A DNA stretch of 64,000 nt from Sycon ciliatum (GCF_964019385.1 NC_088654.1:25008941-25072940); one strand, 5' to 3'; shown: positions 28,492 to 41,733, counted from the first letter of the stretch. Made by a program: numbers and translations. Notes: generated by a model not told the origin, from the sequence alone.

Positions 28492-29720
28492 TCAGATTAG
28501 GTCACTCACTGAGGCAAGCTGAGCCGAGATCTTGGACTTGGTCTCCATTGCAATTCGCATATAGCGTAGACACACATCGCTCTGCCACCTGCCGGCAGAA
28601 CGAATCAGCGAATCGGGTATCCCTGCCATGGCGGCGGTAGTAGCTGCGCCAATTCGGGATGAGTGTCCCGAGTAGAGTTCGATGTTTGGCACCGCAGCCT
28701 TTTCAAGCAGCAAGCGCACAGTACTGGTGAAAACAGCTCTGGATAATGGCACACCCTTGGCAAGTAAATACAGAGGAGTGGATGCGTTTCGACTGCCAAT
28801 CATCGCCAGGTAGCGTAGCATAGCATACACAGGGCAGTAAGGGCGACCGGCCGGTCCAATGACAATGTGGACTCCCTTTCCAAATTGGTCTGTCTTTGAT
28901 CTCTTTAGCAGGATGGTCATGCTGCCCGACTCAAATCTGATACACTCTCTTGTAAGGCCCTCTGTAAATTCGGTGCACCTTAGGAAACCAAAGAATGCCA
29001 ACAGCACAGCAGACTTGAAGAGAACTTTGGTCATGCTCGGGCAACACGGGGAGGTGATCACAGGCATCGACTAATTTCCTTAGAGTTGGCATAGTTATGG
29101 GCAATCTAGGCTTTACTGTCTCGGTCCCATGGCACCGTTGAACACCCTTCAACACTCTCTTGAGAAGCCAGGTCTCGATCAGGGTATCCTCTAGACCCTG
29201 TTCAATGTGTGCATTCCGTACAGCTTGCAAATAAACAGATATCGTGCAAGGGCGGACAGAGCGAGCAAGAAAAGCGCAAAAGCAGCTGAGGGTAAGATCA
29301 GAAGCTGGGTAAGGTTGCAGATTGAAAAGGGAGCAGAAACTGACAAAACGACGCTCACCAGCAGAGTAGGTGCGTCTGGTATTAGCAGCAATTGCACAGG
29401 CAGCGTACTTAGTGACTTCGCTCACAAGACTGCTGGAAGACGAGCACGGTCTGGACTCGGCCGGGCTAACGGAGCATGACGTCGAAATTCCTGCATAAGA
29501 AGACGAGAAAGGCAATCTGCAATGACATTCTTGGAGCCAGCAATGTGCACAGCGCTAACATGAAAGTTGAACTCATAGCAAACGAAGAACAGTTCGCATA
29601 GCAACTTCATCACAGCTGGGGCTTTGCACGTGCCCGAACGGATGCAGTCCACTACCGCCGAGTTGTCACAGTGTAACCGAATCCGGAGCTTAGCCCATTC
29701 GTCGCCCCATGTGGTGCAGG
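28492..29720 (-). pseudogene. DIRS/Ngaro-like retroelement fragment: RNase H end and tyrosine recombinase
   Basis: On the minus strand, 29720-29422 encodes the end of an RNase H domain (LHCDNSAVVD, VHIAGSKNVIADCLSRL). An overlapping frame (29515 onward) encodes the N-terminal half of a tyrosine recombinase (AANTRRTYSAGERRF). The C-terminal half, down to 28492, has GFLRCTEF (Arg), HSSRIGAATTAAMAGIP (His-x-x-Arg) and the late Tyr in LRYMR. The recombinase is split by a frameshift near 29040. RT-RNase H overlapping a recombinase frame is the DIRS-superfamily layout. The upstream RT is lost. Confidence 0.7.
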
Positions 29721-29739
29721 CTGCTACGAGGGCAAACAG

Positions 29740-30730
29740 CAGTCATCTCTTGAAGACAGCGCGGCACGGCTTCAAAAGTAGACGTGTGTACGTGCTTGCA
29801 TGCATGAAAATAGCTGCTATGAGGGCAGAGTTCACAGTTTTGTGAGTTACGATATTCGTTTGGGCAGTCAACTTGACATTCGAATGTCGACTCGAGAACG
29901 AACGTTCGAAGCTTCTCAGCATTCGTTTGACCACTAGTGCAAACACATGGACGGAGTGGATGGTGTTTGAAGAACAGTGTGCTGTGTGCCGGCTGGTGGT
30001 GATGGTGGTCTTTGTCAGCATGTATTCGTGCTGCTTCTTGTGCTGGAACACTTCTCGCCCAGGAAGGCAGATTGCGTGCTCCCTGGCCCTCAGTTGGCAA
30101 TGGGGCATTTGTTCCAGGAACGTTACCCCAGAGCCAATGATGAGTCGTACCTTTGAAAAGCCGAAGCTTACTGTTAATCGCAAGCGTAGCGCAGTGGATT
30201 GCTCCCTCTTCGAAGCACGAAGGCCAAAGCTTGCCGCTGTCTGCAGCCAAGTGTGTGTGCGGTTCTTTCGAACCTATGAATATACCCCCCTGCATGTTCA
30301 GAGTGAACTATTTTCTAGTATATTTAACATCCTCAACCCGTCACCACCATGCGCTCTTGGCCGAACTAATGCACGAAGCATAAACACACCAGCACAGCAA
30401 GGACACTTCCGTTGACAGATATTGTTTACGCCTCTAGACCGCTGTTTCTTTTCTTCGAGCTCATCGTTAGAGGAGGATAGTAGCAGGATACTAATGATGA
30501 TATAATATAAGATGATAGACGGTTTATGGTCCGATATTGATGATTGAAGATCTAAGAAAGCAATGACAGTGATTGCGAAATAGATAATATTATCATGATT
30601 ATATGCCAGTCTGGTAATGCGTTGTACTAGTGGACAGTATTGAAATCATCACTGCATTCGATGCAAATATTGGTATACCTTTGGTTTCAGTATTGGGAAA
30701 AAAAAGAGTAAGAGAATCTGGTTGATTTGG
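29740..30730. repeat. inverted copy of the 23046-23395 repeat plus unassigned sequence
   Basis: About 29930-30290 is the reverse complement of 23046-23395. Frames here are repeat-borne and I do not call them genes. 30420-30730 holds nothing recognised. Confidence 0.6.
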
Positions 30731-30732
30731 TT

Positions 30733-30962
30733 GCATCTGCGACTGGCTACCGGGTGTTGTGATCAGCAATGTTACAAAGGGAGAAAATAAGAGCGCAAGG
30801 ATCTGTTGGGTCTTGTTGTGCCGGTGCGAGAACCCTAAGTGCATGGCAAAATTGAACTGTTTCATCCACAATGCAGAATGTCTTGCGGTACATGGCATTG
30901 ATGACTGAACATCTCGCCAGCTCGCCCAAATGGGGATCATGCCCAAACGGAGGAACAAGACA
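30733..30962 (+). repeat. second copy of the 22015-22262 repeat
   Basis: Same orientation, ~230 bp, starting gcatctgcgactggctac. Small indels distinguish it from the first copy. Confidence 0.85.
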
Positions 30963-30969
30963 TCTTTCC

Positions 30970-33560
30970 AGCTCAGCTAGCTATATACCGTGAAACGGAT
31001 GATTAACTTGTGCCACGCATGACAGCTTCTGTTCCATTCGGCCCAGGCTTAGACACATCAATGCCAATAGCAGCTGATCCTCCATTACATGCTCATTGGC
31101 GATTTACGGCCACCTCCAACTGTATCCGCCGTCCCTCAGCTTCCGTCTTCGCAGATCTGGCTCGGCGAGTACATTTTCTCGGCTAGGCTCAAAGAAGTCC
31201 CACAGAGCGGTCCAAACACCTGAAGGCAAACCAGTCAGAAACTGGAGCGGCTCAGAGTCTTTCTTTATGTTATTGTACGTAAGCTGTTTTCGGCTTTCTT
31301 CACCCCATCGTCCAACTGGTCCACGAGACTCTGTACACGAGCTCTACTTGCTGCCAACTCCTGATGCAGATGCTGCACTTCCATTACAGGACCAGACTGC
31401 ACTAAGCCAGGTTCCTTTCCAACTCAAAATGCCGTTGCCTCTCAGCAAAATGCTGGTTTGCGAGCATGGGGAGCTCGTGATGCAGACGCTGCACTTCCAT
31501 GACCGAACTGCACTAGGCTCAGCAAATACTGTTTGCGAGCATGGGGAGCAGAGCGTCCAGACTCCACTCTCTTGCGAAAAGCAAACCTGGTACCCTAGGA
31601 CAGCTGTTTGGTTTCCTGGACTCATCCTGCCCTTGTAGAGCTGGGCAAAACGATTTCGATTTCGGGATCGAAATGATCGCTGCAACTCAAATATTCAGAG
31701 TGACCCTAAAACTACGTCCTTCCTCACGGGGAATAGCCTGGATCCGCTTGCTCCAGGCCGCTGTGGCTCCACACGAGGAAAGGAGTGAAATGACTTGTTT
31801 GCTTCGTCCTCCTGTTCTGACAGTGAGGAACGCAGCAATGATCCTGAGAAGGCATCCTGAAGTCGTAAAAAGGAAGATCTAAACAAAAAACAAAACAGCT
31901 CAAATCAAAAGTTCTTGTGGCATTTTTTGTAGACAGGCTTGCACTGCGTGTAGATTTCGCGTGCTCTGCACTTCGCATGCGAGAAGTCACGCACAGCCGA
32001 GGTGATGTTGGTCGCGTGTGTGCAGCAGGATCCCACGCGACTGCGGAGTTGCCCCCTTGCTCGAAGCCAGACAATAATAAGGGGATCGGTCTATTGGAAG
32101 AGGATTCCATAGGGGATTGCAGAAAAAAATTCTAAAAACCCCCAACATTTGACCCATCTATGGCCAAAGCTAGAAGTCCATCTTTTTCTGAATGGACTGT
32201 AAGTTAACCTGCCATGTACTATCAAGCCATAAAGCTCTCCCTGCCATGCACTAACCTATACCCGAAACGGCAAGACGTTGACCTGAATAGAGCTACCAGT
32301 AATTCACAAGAGGCAGATATAACAAGAATGTTTTGTGAGGGACATGGTTGTTCTCGGTCCGCCAAGTTAACATTGGCACTTATCTTTGCACTTGATTTTT
32401 CGGTGTTCTGCCTGCATCATACGGCATGGAACCACTGATTCACGATCCGAACATAACCATTGACCATTGCATCCGACAACAGGACAGCACAAATCATCAC
32501 AGAAGTTGCAATCGGTTCGTTTTAGTCGTTTGACTTGAGCATTTCCGTCAACACAAGACGATTTCCAGTCCGTAAAAGAAGTCTGAATGTTTCCACTCCG
32601 GGGCGATGGAGAATAGTTCCTGCCTACTTGTGCAGGTGACTGATGTCAGTGATTGCAACGATTGTTTACCCCAGTGAGGTATAGTCTCATTAGAAAAGTT
32701 GAAAATATGCTCCTGGAGCTTAAATTTCAGTCAGCTCGTACAGCGCCTAGTGAATAGTTATCACCAGAAAATTGCTGAAGAAGAAACTGCAGCTCATGCC
32801 AGCACCAACATCTCTAATGCGAGAAAAATCCGGCGGACACGCTCTGAAACTCACCGAGGACCTGGCAAGGGAGCTGATCTAAATATACAGCGAATCATGG
32901 GGGCCCTCTCGTGTAACATACTTTTCGGAAAGCTCGTGGAAAAGAGCTTCTCCTGCTCCAGAGAGTCTTTGCGACACTGGTGCAAGGTGTTAGGTGCAGC
33001 AACCGGACTGAGTTGCTTGCTGACATGTAAATCATCATGTGGCCGGATATCTGCAAAAATGGACCTTCCGTGAAAATTTGGCAAAGATGAGTTTTTTAAG
33101 GAATCTTGTTCAGTGTCATTACCACGTGTACCAGAGAAATTTTCGGGTTATCGTCTGAATCTCGACCCAGCTCAGTCGCATCATCTCGAGTGATCCCAGC
33201 AGCGTAAAATTCCTCGTCGTCAGTACTGAGCAGAAGAGCATCGTCAGGAAGAAGCCTGACGACCTCCTGAACAATAGATCGCAGCTCGGTAGCTATTGTC
33301 GATCTCAAGAGGTGACAAGTGACAAGACAGCGCGAAGCTTTGCGTGCCAACGTGGCACAAAAAATGTCCCGGCAAAAATCGAGCTTCACTCCAAATGAAT
33401 AATCTTCACGGAAGGTCGAATCTCGCAGAAAACCAGCCATGTGTATGTATTGTTTTCTGATCGTGGTATGCTTCAAGTGTTTGTATTTTCTTCTTGAGAC
33501 AAATGTGAAGATAAGCGCCAATTTTAACTTGGCGGACCAAGTTTATGGCTGTATTCTTAT
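30970..33560. other. no recognisable gene
   Basis: Apart from the short repeat at 32035-32100 I see no domain, splice-bounded exon or terminal repeat. Frames of up to ~180 codons lack motifs. This is probably intron and old repeat DNA of the sushi/FN3 gene. Confidence 0.4.
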
Positions 33561-33579
33561 CTGCTGCTTCTATTTTCAG

Positions 33580-33831
33580 CGATACTTCCGACTGTGACAT
33601 ACAACACCACTTCAACTTCAATAACTGCGACTTTTTCTATGTATGAACCAATGACTGGAAAATTCTGTGTGAAACATAATGGATCCTCGACACCAGTTTG
33701 TGAGAAAACGTTTAGTGTACAAATAACTGGCCTCCGGCCATACACAAACTACTCATTGTTTTCCTACACAAAAACAGATGACCTACAATCACAGAATACT
33801 GCTACTGTGATCGTGAGGACCAACGCATCGG
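33580..33831 (+). CDS. fibronectin type III exon
   Basis: The exon is 252 nt, acceptor tattttcag and donor GTAAGC, phase 1-1. It encodes ILPTVTYNTTSTSIT, then VQITGLRPYTNYSLF and a closing ATVIVRT strand. The LxPxTxY pattern (GLRPYTNYSLF) is the FN3 hallmark. The phase matches the sushi exons on the same strand, in line with one modular extracellular protein. Confidence 0.75.
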
Positions 33832-33839
33832 GTAAGCTA

Positions 33840-36160
33840 CCTCGGCAAAATGTATGTCAATCATTTGCACTTCAACTCAGCACCTCTGTGCATGTTGTAC
33901 ACTTCAATATATTTGCAGGTAGGTTTCCTTTGGGGTGTAGATCGACTGTACAAAGCCTTTGAAACAGTTTCTGACCGGAACCTTGAAATTGGCATACCCC
34001 TCAAAGATGGTCAAAACATCACATGATTTTTGGGTCTACAAACAAGCCACGCTACAGCGTACACGAACAAGCTACGAGCGAAACTCCATCAAGCCAACAT
34101 TGCCTCACCGTAGAAGAGTTCCTAGGGCAGCACAGCTTAGCCACACCAGCACCCCAGAAGACGAGGACCATCACCCCATGACTACACGACTGATCGTCTT
34201 GAAAATAGCCAAATTACAAGCGCTGGTAAAACAGCGAGCTACGTCCGCAACTAGCAAGAACTACACACCGGCAGATAGCTCTTGCGTCCCCAAAATACTT
34301 CGGTGTGACATATGATGCAAGATGGTCTGAAGTTTTGCGGGCAGTTTTTGAAATTTGCGGCAAGAGAAACGATGACATCACGAGTTACTTCTGGATAACC
34401 CTTATTCACTCACTATTACAGTTTGGTCCATTGACCCCCAGTGTGGCTTGGATATTGGGCAAAATCCACAAAACGGCTAAAATACGCCCTGAAACAAGGT
34501 ACGAGAATGAGGGGTCACTGCTGCTCACAACAACACAGTACAGCCAAACCAACTACAGTATGTTTGCACGCCATTCCAAGTTACCTTGTATTGCTCATTG
34601 TCAGAGTTGAATCTCTAACATGGCACAAAGTCTAAGGTTTTAACGAGGAAAATCCATCGTTAAAGAAATGTTACTGGAGTTCCACTTCTCTCTTCTGCAC
34701 TACGACGAGTGAGTGATGGCAGGGCCGTTAATTGTGCCCGCCAAGTTGGGAATTTAGCAAATGTGGCCATCTTTCTGTGACGGTACGGTGCAGGACATGC
34801 ACGGGATCGTGGGCCAGTCATGGCGCATCACGTGATGATGGTCCTACCACACACACAGACATACGAAATAACGCGGTGTGGACCCTGGCTAGAGCCAGGC
34901 ACTACTAAGGTAACGTCTTTTGCATAGCGTCGGGAATAATCAAGTTTGGAGCTCTCCAACAACCGTGCACGAGCCGCATCTAACCTCGTAGCAGGAAAGC
35001 ACACACGGATCCATATGCATTTTCACAAGGCTACCAGCACTTAGGCATCTTGGGAATAATCCTTGCCGCACAGGAGCTCAAATGAAGCCGCCACAAAGCA
35101 TCACTTACTGAATAACAGCACATGACGAGAAAGAAGAACAGGTCCACAACAAAAATCAGCATGGACTGCACCAGTAGCGGAAGATCCCGCAGAAAATCCT
35201 CGGGTACTGGGCAGCTACTTCGGGCAAGTGCTGTGAGGATGTAGGGTCATAATGGATAGCCAAAGTGGAGTCTGCGCATCTTGATAAATGTACCAGGTGG
35301 TGAAATAAGTAAAAAGTTAAAACTGTAAACCCCTTGTTGAAAGTCTTCGGTGAAGCATGCGCTCTGGTACTGCACATACTCTGCGAGCAAATGATCAGAC
35401 GGCAGTGTTTCTCCTGTTGCAAAACCTGGTGAAGAAGTGCCTTGGTCCTAGTGGTGACTCAACGAGGCCTATTGCACAGCGTGGATAACGCCGTGTATGC
35501 ACATTGCTGTAAAAAGTGATTGGTGGCACCCTAATATTCCATGGACAGCTGGTCCTGGAGAGTAACAGCCGAGAGAAAATCTTATCTCAGGAGCGCAACC
35601 GCACTAATGCACCAGAGATGATGCTCAAAATGAAACAATACTAGCCACAATACCAGCAAAAACCACATCTTCTGGTGCCAGTGTGGTCAGACATAAAGGT
35701 CTCACAGGGGCATAGGAAGGTATTTTAGTGTGGCATGGTCAGCCATCTGAGGTACAAGTTACTCATGGGGGGGGGGGGGGGGAGCAGTGGATGAGCCAAA
35801 ACCTTTGCAAATTTAGAGCCCAGATCAGTGGATTTTTTAGTTCATGGCGTATTGATGGTGAGAAGGAGAGCTCTGTGCTAGAATAACGTTGCAGCCTAGT
35901 GCACGTGTGAGGGCAGGTGTGTATTTACCACCATACTGCCAGGTGTGTTTTTATCACCATTTGAATCAACCATGGGGTACCGGGGCAAAGAGTGGTACGG
36001 TCAATACCGTGGTGACTGTACCGTGTCCGACGCCCCTGTCTCAGTGTGCCTTTCCAAATGTCTAGATGGAACAAGCAGTCCTCATTCTGTGGTTGGTCAT
36101 GAACTGAAATCACAACATTAATCAGAATGATTTTGCCGAATTCTCTTCATTTAATGTTTT
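33840..36160. other. intron-like sequence, no gene called
   Basis: This contains an inverted relative of the 24640-24760 segment at about 34870-34930 and a G run at 35768-35782. The frame at 33959-34315 has no domain I recognise. Nothing else is visible. Confidence 0.45.
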
Positions 36161-36175
36161 TCTCTGCCGTCAAAG

Positions 36176-36349
36176 ACTGCGGTGTCCCCAAGAATCCAAC
36201 TGGAGGTACCTACGTGTTTAAGTCTACAAAGCAAGGAGCTACTGCAACAGCTAAGTGTAATGACACATGGTCCCTCAAACGTACCTCCGGCAACTCTATT
36301 TCATGCACAGTAGCTGGTATGTGGTCACCTCTTGATTCACCTTGCATTC
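36176..36349 (+). CDS. sushi (CCP) exon
   Basis: The exon is 174 nt, acceptor caaag and donor GTAAGT, phase 1-1. It encodes DCGVPKNPTGGTY, TAKCNDTW, ISCTVAGMW and a final PCI. All four cysteines are present. Confidence 0.85.
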
Positions 36350-36869
36350 GTAAGTAGTCAAAACGTCATTATTGGTATGATATTACTAAGCCTTTGAGAG
36401 CCTTAATTGGGAGTTTCTGTATAAACGATGAAACAATAGACATTCATGATTTCACAGCAAAGACTAAAATTTTCATGCACTACTTCCTCCGTATACAAAA
36501 ACTTCGTAACGTTTTTCAACGTTTTTTTAGCAACATCCTGCTCAACGAACCGCGCCAAAGGCTATCATCGACAACCCACATTCATGTCGAGGTAAGTTTG
36601 GTTGATCCCGAACAGATTCTCCACGGAAGCCATGCTCGTGAGGTCGTTGCCGGAGGAGGAACTCACGAGTCGATTGAAGAAAAAACTAACACTTACTAGC
36701 TCGAAACTGACGCAGTGACGAAGTGTAGCTCGTGGCTGGAACACAGAGTCACGCGGCACTCGCTGCCCTGAAGCTAGCCGGGCACGTAGGTCTACGTACA
36801 GTGCACGGCCTGCAGCGTGAGACCATAAGACTGTTCCTCTCGCACAGCAAGATGAAACATTTCAGTCGT

Positions 36870-37262
36870 AGTGCAACCAGAGCAGACTCCGGATCGGAAT
36901 GTCGACGACCTGGCTTTCTTCGCCCCTCTCTCCAGTCAGACGTCTCCTTTGTCGCGAAGGAGAATCGCAGGGACCTCCTCGAAGCCGTTGTACAATGCTG
37001 GGAGGAGTATACTGCCGAGAGCCTGTGGATGTGCTTGTATGACTCGTTTCACGGCATAGTTGAGGTCGCGGGCTGGAACGACTGAATAGTCGACGTCAAT
37101 TCGTACGCAGCTCTGGAGATGAAGAGGAAGTAGCCAGAGTGCCGTGTCGAATCATCACTCCGCTGACAAGAAGCTGAACGAAATGCGAGCGGAAGCAGCG
37201 ACTGTTGGCGATGGGGAGTCAGAGTCGTCAGGTGACAATGACACAAGAGACGAAGACTCTGA
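36870..37262 (+). pseudogene. plant-mariner-like (DD39D type) transposase fragment
   Basis: TPDRNVDDLAFFAPLSSQT, then after a frameshift ENRRDLLEAVVQCWEEY, resembles the third-Asp block (SPDxNVNDLxFF) and following helix of plant-type mariner transposases. The tail ends in an acidic DEDSE and a stop. A second scrap of the same family lies at 42970-43110. Confidence 0.45.
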
Positions 37263-37264
37263 AT

Positions 37265-38280
37265 AGAATCAATCTCATTCGTCTGAGTTGCTTTTTTCTT
37301 TGTATATAGCTTGCAAACAGGTTAGACAATGCCACGAGTGTTATTCCAAGTCAAACGGAACAATTCCAGAGCTATGTGCAGTCTTCCAAAGAAAGTGAAA
37401 AAAAAGAAAGTCAAAGGTTTTGTATACGGAGGAAGTAGGATGGCAATAAACAGAATCAGCTGAAGCGACGTGTTGCGCCTGTTCAAATGTTCATGTACTG
37501 AAGGATTAACTGGTGGATTTCTGTCACCGGTGTTTGCTACTGCATGTATGTACAAGATAAATACAAATTTGTTATTGCATTCTGCAACTTTGTAACTGGG
37601 GACTACATGAAACCAAAGTGATGAGCACTTATATAATTTCAACCCAGAAAAGAAAGGGGAACAGACAAGGAGTATATGGTTCATGCGAAAAGTCAAAAAT
37701 GTTACTGTTTGTACCAGGCTGGCTTCTGAACAGACCGGCCAGATTGTTTCAGCTGCTTCTGCAAACTTTCAACCTGTGGTTTTATGTCCTCGGACGGTGG
37801 GAACAGGGATGGGAGGTCAGTGAGCTTGTTCATGATGAGCCTGGCCTTAAGCCGCTCACAGTCCAGAATAATGCTGGGGAAAGTCAAGGATCTCGCAGTC
37901 CTAATTTATACATACTAATAGTTACAGTGGAGATCTGCAACTACAATCAGCTTCTACTTTGCAACATTAACGGATTAGTCCCCTTTTGTCGATTGATGGA
38001 TCAATCGGTAGATTCGGCTCTGTTCTTCTTTCCTTTCCTTCTTGTTTTGAATTGTATGTTGAACTCATTGGATTTCTTTGTATTCTGTATCTCGTTATCG
38101 TTATATTTTCCTCTAGCCCTCTCGCTTAGGATGAGCTTTCTTTTTTAATTTTTTATGGCAGCTTAAGCGAAGGCTATATACCTGCTTTATGCAGGTTGAT
38201 GCCAACGCGAACAAGCAAAATAATAATGATAATGATAATAATACGAAGTCTGAAGAAAGCGTTGAACGGTCTCTGCTGGG
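37265..38280. other. no recognisable feature
   Basis: AT-rich sequence with short frames. No domain or terminal repeat was recognised. Confidence 0.45.
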
Positions 38281-38283
38281 ATG

Positions 38284-38440
38284 ACGACTACACCATAGCT
38301 CAGTGGTTAGAGCATCGCTGGCTACAAGCGAGGGCCCCTGGTTCGAGTCCTGGTGGTGACAGTCAATTTTTTCTTCAGACTTTTCCCGTTTGTCTCTTTC
38401 CCTCAAACCAGTTAATAATAATAATAATAATAATAATAGT
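38284..38440 (+). mobile_element. tRNA-derived SINE
   Basis: Head ccatagctcagtggttagagcat ... ggttcgagtcctggtgg with A and B boxes, body ending cctcaaaccagtt, and a (TAA)n tail. The same body appears inverted at 28030-28075. Confidence 0.65.
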
Positions 38441-38444
38441 TACA

Positions 38445-39596
38445 GTTCTCAAGTCACTCATGGACAGGTCCATGGGTTTAACGCACCTGTCAATGAAATC
38501 CAGCCAGAAAAGTCTACAAAATGCATTTTAGTATTTTTACAAAATGCATTTTAGTATTTTTAGAACTTATTCAGAAAGTGGTGGACATCACGCAACTGCA
38601 TTGTAAATAAAACAGGGTTTGTCAACTGACAACCGCTCTATTCGGTTGCAATTCACTCTTGGCGAATGCGCTGGATGAAAATTATTTTACTAGTGATGTC
38701 GAAAAATGATTGATGTTTCGGGCAAGTCACCCATCGTCAGAACAATTTACAAGGGGCGAACCAGGCCTTTCATAACGAAAGCAAGCGAGAGCGTATGTAT
38801 ATCCATGTACAAAACAAGTGAAATACACAATAGTCCTACGAAATTGAGTGTATGAATTCGCATGTACATCAGACAAGGAGAAGTGCGCTGACAGAGTGGG
38901 TATGCAAGAGCTCAGCAGATAACGCCCAGGAAATGTGTGTATGAAGGTGCCGTGGTTGGCTATCACCTGACCTCTCATGTTTATTGGCAGTCTTCGGACG
39001 GGCCAGGAGATGTTGAATAAATAAATAAATAAATACCACAATCATTGTGTGTACAACCCTGTACAGACACAGCAAGATTTAGCAGTTTCAATGTGAGGGT
39101 GCTAGCACCTTCAAAGGCCATCCGAAGGCGATATTGATCTCCGGACGACACTGTCGAATCTCGATGGACTCCCTGATTTTCTTCTGGCCATCCGTGTTCC
39201 CACAGCCAGTACTTGGGCCTCAATGAAAATCATATATGTGCTCCTGATGGTTCCGTGCTGCTGGTAATCAGTAGCCATGTGTTTACCCCACGGTTTGTTG
39301 AGTATCCTGTGACATGCTTCGTAGTGGTGTTGAGTATCCTGTGACGTGCTTCGTAGTGGTGTTGAGTATCCTGTGACGTGCTTCGTAGTGGTGTTCCTCG
39401 AAACGGTTTCTTGCGACCCTTAAGGTCTCACCGATATGTACAGGAAGCCTAGTGACAGTGGCGTCAACGTGGACTTTCATTCCGAAGTGCCTCGCTCCGT
39501 CAAGTATGCGGTTGGTAAGCAGCACGTCATCGGAGCTTGAAAACATTCGCTATGAGAGTCTCGATATGACGAAGAAATTGCTGGGAAGCAACAACT
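38445..39596. other. no gene; short tandem repeat
   Basis: A ~32-bp unit (gttgagtatcctgtgacgtgcttcgtagtg, abbreviated by position 39297-39394) is repeated about three times. Nothing else was recognised. Confidence 0.5.
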
Positions 39597-39598
39597 AC

Positions 39599-40779
39599 CG
39601 TATTTTCCGGGGTATAAGCCGCATTTTTTTCGCTAAAAATCGGACCAAAATCGCCCCTGCGGCTTATACACCGAATATGCTTGGGCGAATGAATGCTTAG
39701 CATACATCAGTATGCATGCTGACGTCATGTGACATGTCATTCGACTCAGCTTCGCGCCTGTGTTGCTATCCCAGCACTTTTACTAGTTTTAGTGCGCGGG
39801 CTACACCATACGGTAAGCGATACGGGGACTCTATTTTGCGTACTGCAAGTGCCGGTTTACACCAACAGGCCGTATGAAGAAACCATCAATTTCCAAAGTA
39901 TGCAAACGGGTGGATGAGTCATGGAAGGCCATCCCAAATACAATGGTCGCCAAATCATTCAAAAAGTGCTCAATTTCAAATGCACTGGACGGCACTGAAG
40001 ATGACATGATCTTTGAGGACCACAATGATTCAGACTCCGGCAGCCATGAAGACGGCGACGGCATCGCTGCAGAGGTAGCTTTGATCAACATCAGTGGCAG
40101 CGAGACTGAAGATAGTGCAGATGACATGGAGTGATCTGTAGTCAACACAGCAATACACCAACATCTCTGCAGCAACCTGCGGTGCACTAGCACCTCATAA
40201 TCTGATCTAACATGGTATTTAGCTCTATAACCATAATAAATTTGTAGAAAGGCCATTTGTCAATGAGTGTGAAAAATCTTGGTTTGTGGGTGCGGCTTAT
40301 ACTCCTGTTGTACATGTGGCTGCGCTTGTGTCTCTTCGTAGTACATGCGGTTGCACGTGTAGCTCTTTGTCGTACATGTGGCTGCTTTTGTGTCTCTTTG
40401 TTGTACATGCTGCTGCGCTGTTTTTTGTCCCCGTTGGTACACACTTGCTCGTCTTGTCCCCGTTGTACGCCTTCAATCTAATATATTCTGTTGTCTAGTC
40501 TTGTCTCAGTGTCAGTCGTCCGTCGTTCGTTGTCAGTGTTAGTTGTCTGATAACCATGAGTTCTCCAGTCACCTTACTGAAAGCGAAGTAGAAGAAAAAG
40601 CTCTCTAACAATTTGTGCAAGTCCTTTGTTGTGTGGCGTGGCGAGGAGCGTGGAGGCAGTTCGTTCACGGTTCTCAAACCCGTGACTACACTCCGAATAC
40701 CAACTTTTAGTCAATATTTTGCCTCAAAAAGGGGGGTGCGTCTTATACCCCGGTGCGGCTTATACCCCGGAAAATACGG
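39599..40779 (+). mobile_element. pogo-like nonautonomous element with TA duplication
   Basis: Perfect 26-bp terminal inverted repeats (39599-39624 and 40754-40779, starting CCGTATTTTCCGG) are flanked by TA at 39597-39598 and 40780-40781. The element is 1181 bp. It keeps the C-terminal piece of a pogo/Tigger-type transposase at 39874-40134 and a degenerate acatgtggctgcg-type minisatellite. That array resembles, inverted, the one at about 21390-21605. Confidence 0.85.
39874..40134 (+). pseudogene. C-terminal remnant of a pogo-type transposase
   Basis: 86 residues, including ESWKAIPNTMVAKSFKKCS, then ISNALDGTEDD and an acidic end. The W-x-x-I...SFKKCxISNALDGTEDD pattern is the usual end of pogo/Tigger transposases. 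The catalytic DDE core is absent. Confidence 0.65.
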
Positions 40780-40789
40780 TACACACTGA

Positions 40790-41730
40790 CCAACCACCAA
40801 AATCTCAATCCCTTGACAAGGCATCCAGAATCCCTGGATTTCTCTCAAAATCCCTGGACGGCACAAAAACAAGCGAAAAAGAGCTTTTCCCGCCAAAAAC
40901 CACGTTCGACTCTGCAGATCTGCGTACTTGTACTGCACAGTTCGACCCTGCAGTGCAGTTCGATCAGTCGGCACCCGCCTGTCAGTGTAGATCTTGCAGC
41001 CTATTGTAGGCTGTTCAGATCTTGAAAGTGCCGTGCACAGTTCGAAGTGCGAGTGGGCACCGTACATGGTAATTTTTTGAAAAAACCGGGACATTCGAGT
41101 AGAATCCATGGTGTTTTCAGGAAAATCCTGTATCAGACAAAACTGTGACTTTTCCGGGAGTTTGCTTGAGATCTCCGCGACCTGGGAGTAGTGTGGATTT
41201 CCTGGGATTTTCCCCGGGAAAACCGGGAGTGTTGGCCAGTATGCAACTATCCCGAGGCAATCGAGATTGCTCGGATAAGTTGCCACACTGCCCAACGACG
41301 TGAGCCATACTGAAGCTACCCTTTCGCTCAGAAGACATTCAGCGGAAAGGGAAGCATTTAGTCGAGCGTTCGGGGTTCCCGGTCAATGTCGTGCCTGAAC
41401 ACACTCCCAACCTCGAAGATGCCCTCGTGAAGTCAGCGCTGAATCCAGCCAATTGCAGCGTGACGCAAGAACGAGTAAGGCGCCGACAACAGCAGAGGCG
41501 GGGAAGACGGCTCAACCCCTGCATTTCATGCTCCTCTGGTTTGCTGAGCTGCATGCGTGTTTCCCCGGGAATTATCTATATTATTTGATATGAAGTGTGC
41601 AGTTGCTTGTCATGAGAAATGCTCATGACAAGCAAGGTCCCGGGTTGGAGTCCTGGTGGGGTTGACAATTTTTTTTCGCTTTTCTGGCATTTAACCATTT
41701 CCATTTCTCTTGCAATGTGTTCGTGTTAAC
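40790..41730. other. no gene; SINE scrap near 41615-41665
   Basis: Only a tRNA-like tail (gctcatgacaagcaaggtcccgg, then gagtcctggtgggg) was recognised, related to the SINE at 27881. The remainder shows nothing. Confidence 0.45.
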
Positions 41731-41733
41731 ATA

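Noticed and set aside
29740..30415. ~200-codon frames on both strands
   Set aside because: They lie in a repeat that recurs inverted at 23046-23395 and have no domain or conserved frame.
38284..38361. Functional tRNA gene (apparent CTA anticodon)
   Set aside because: The base before the anticodon is not T, acceptor pairing is poor, and it carries a SINE body and tail.
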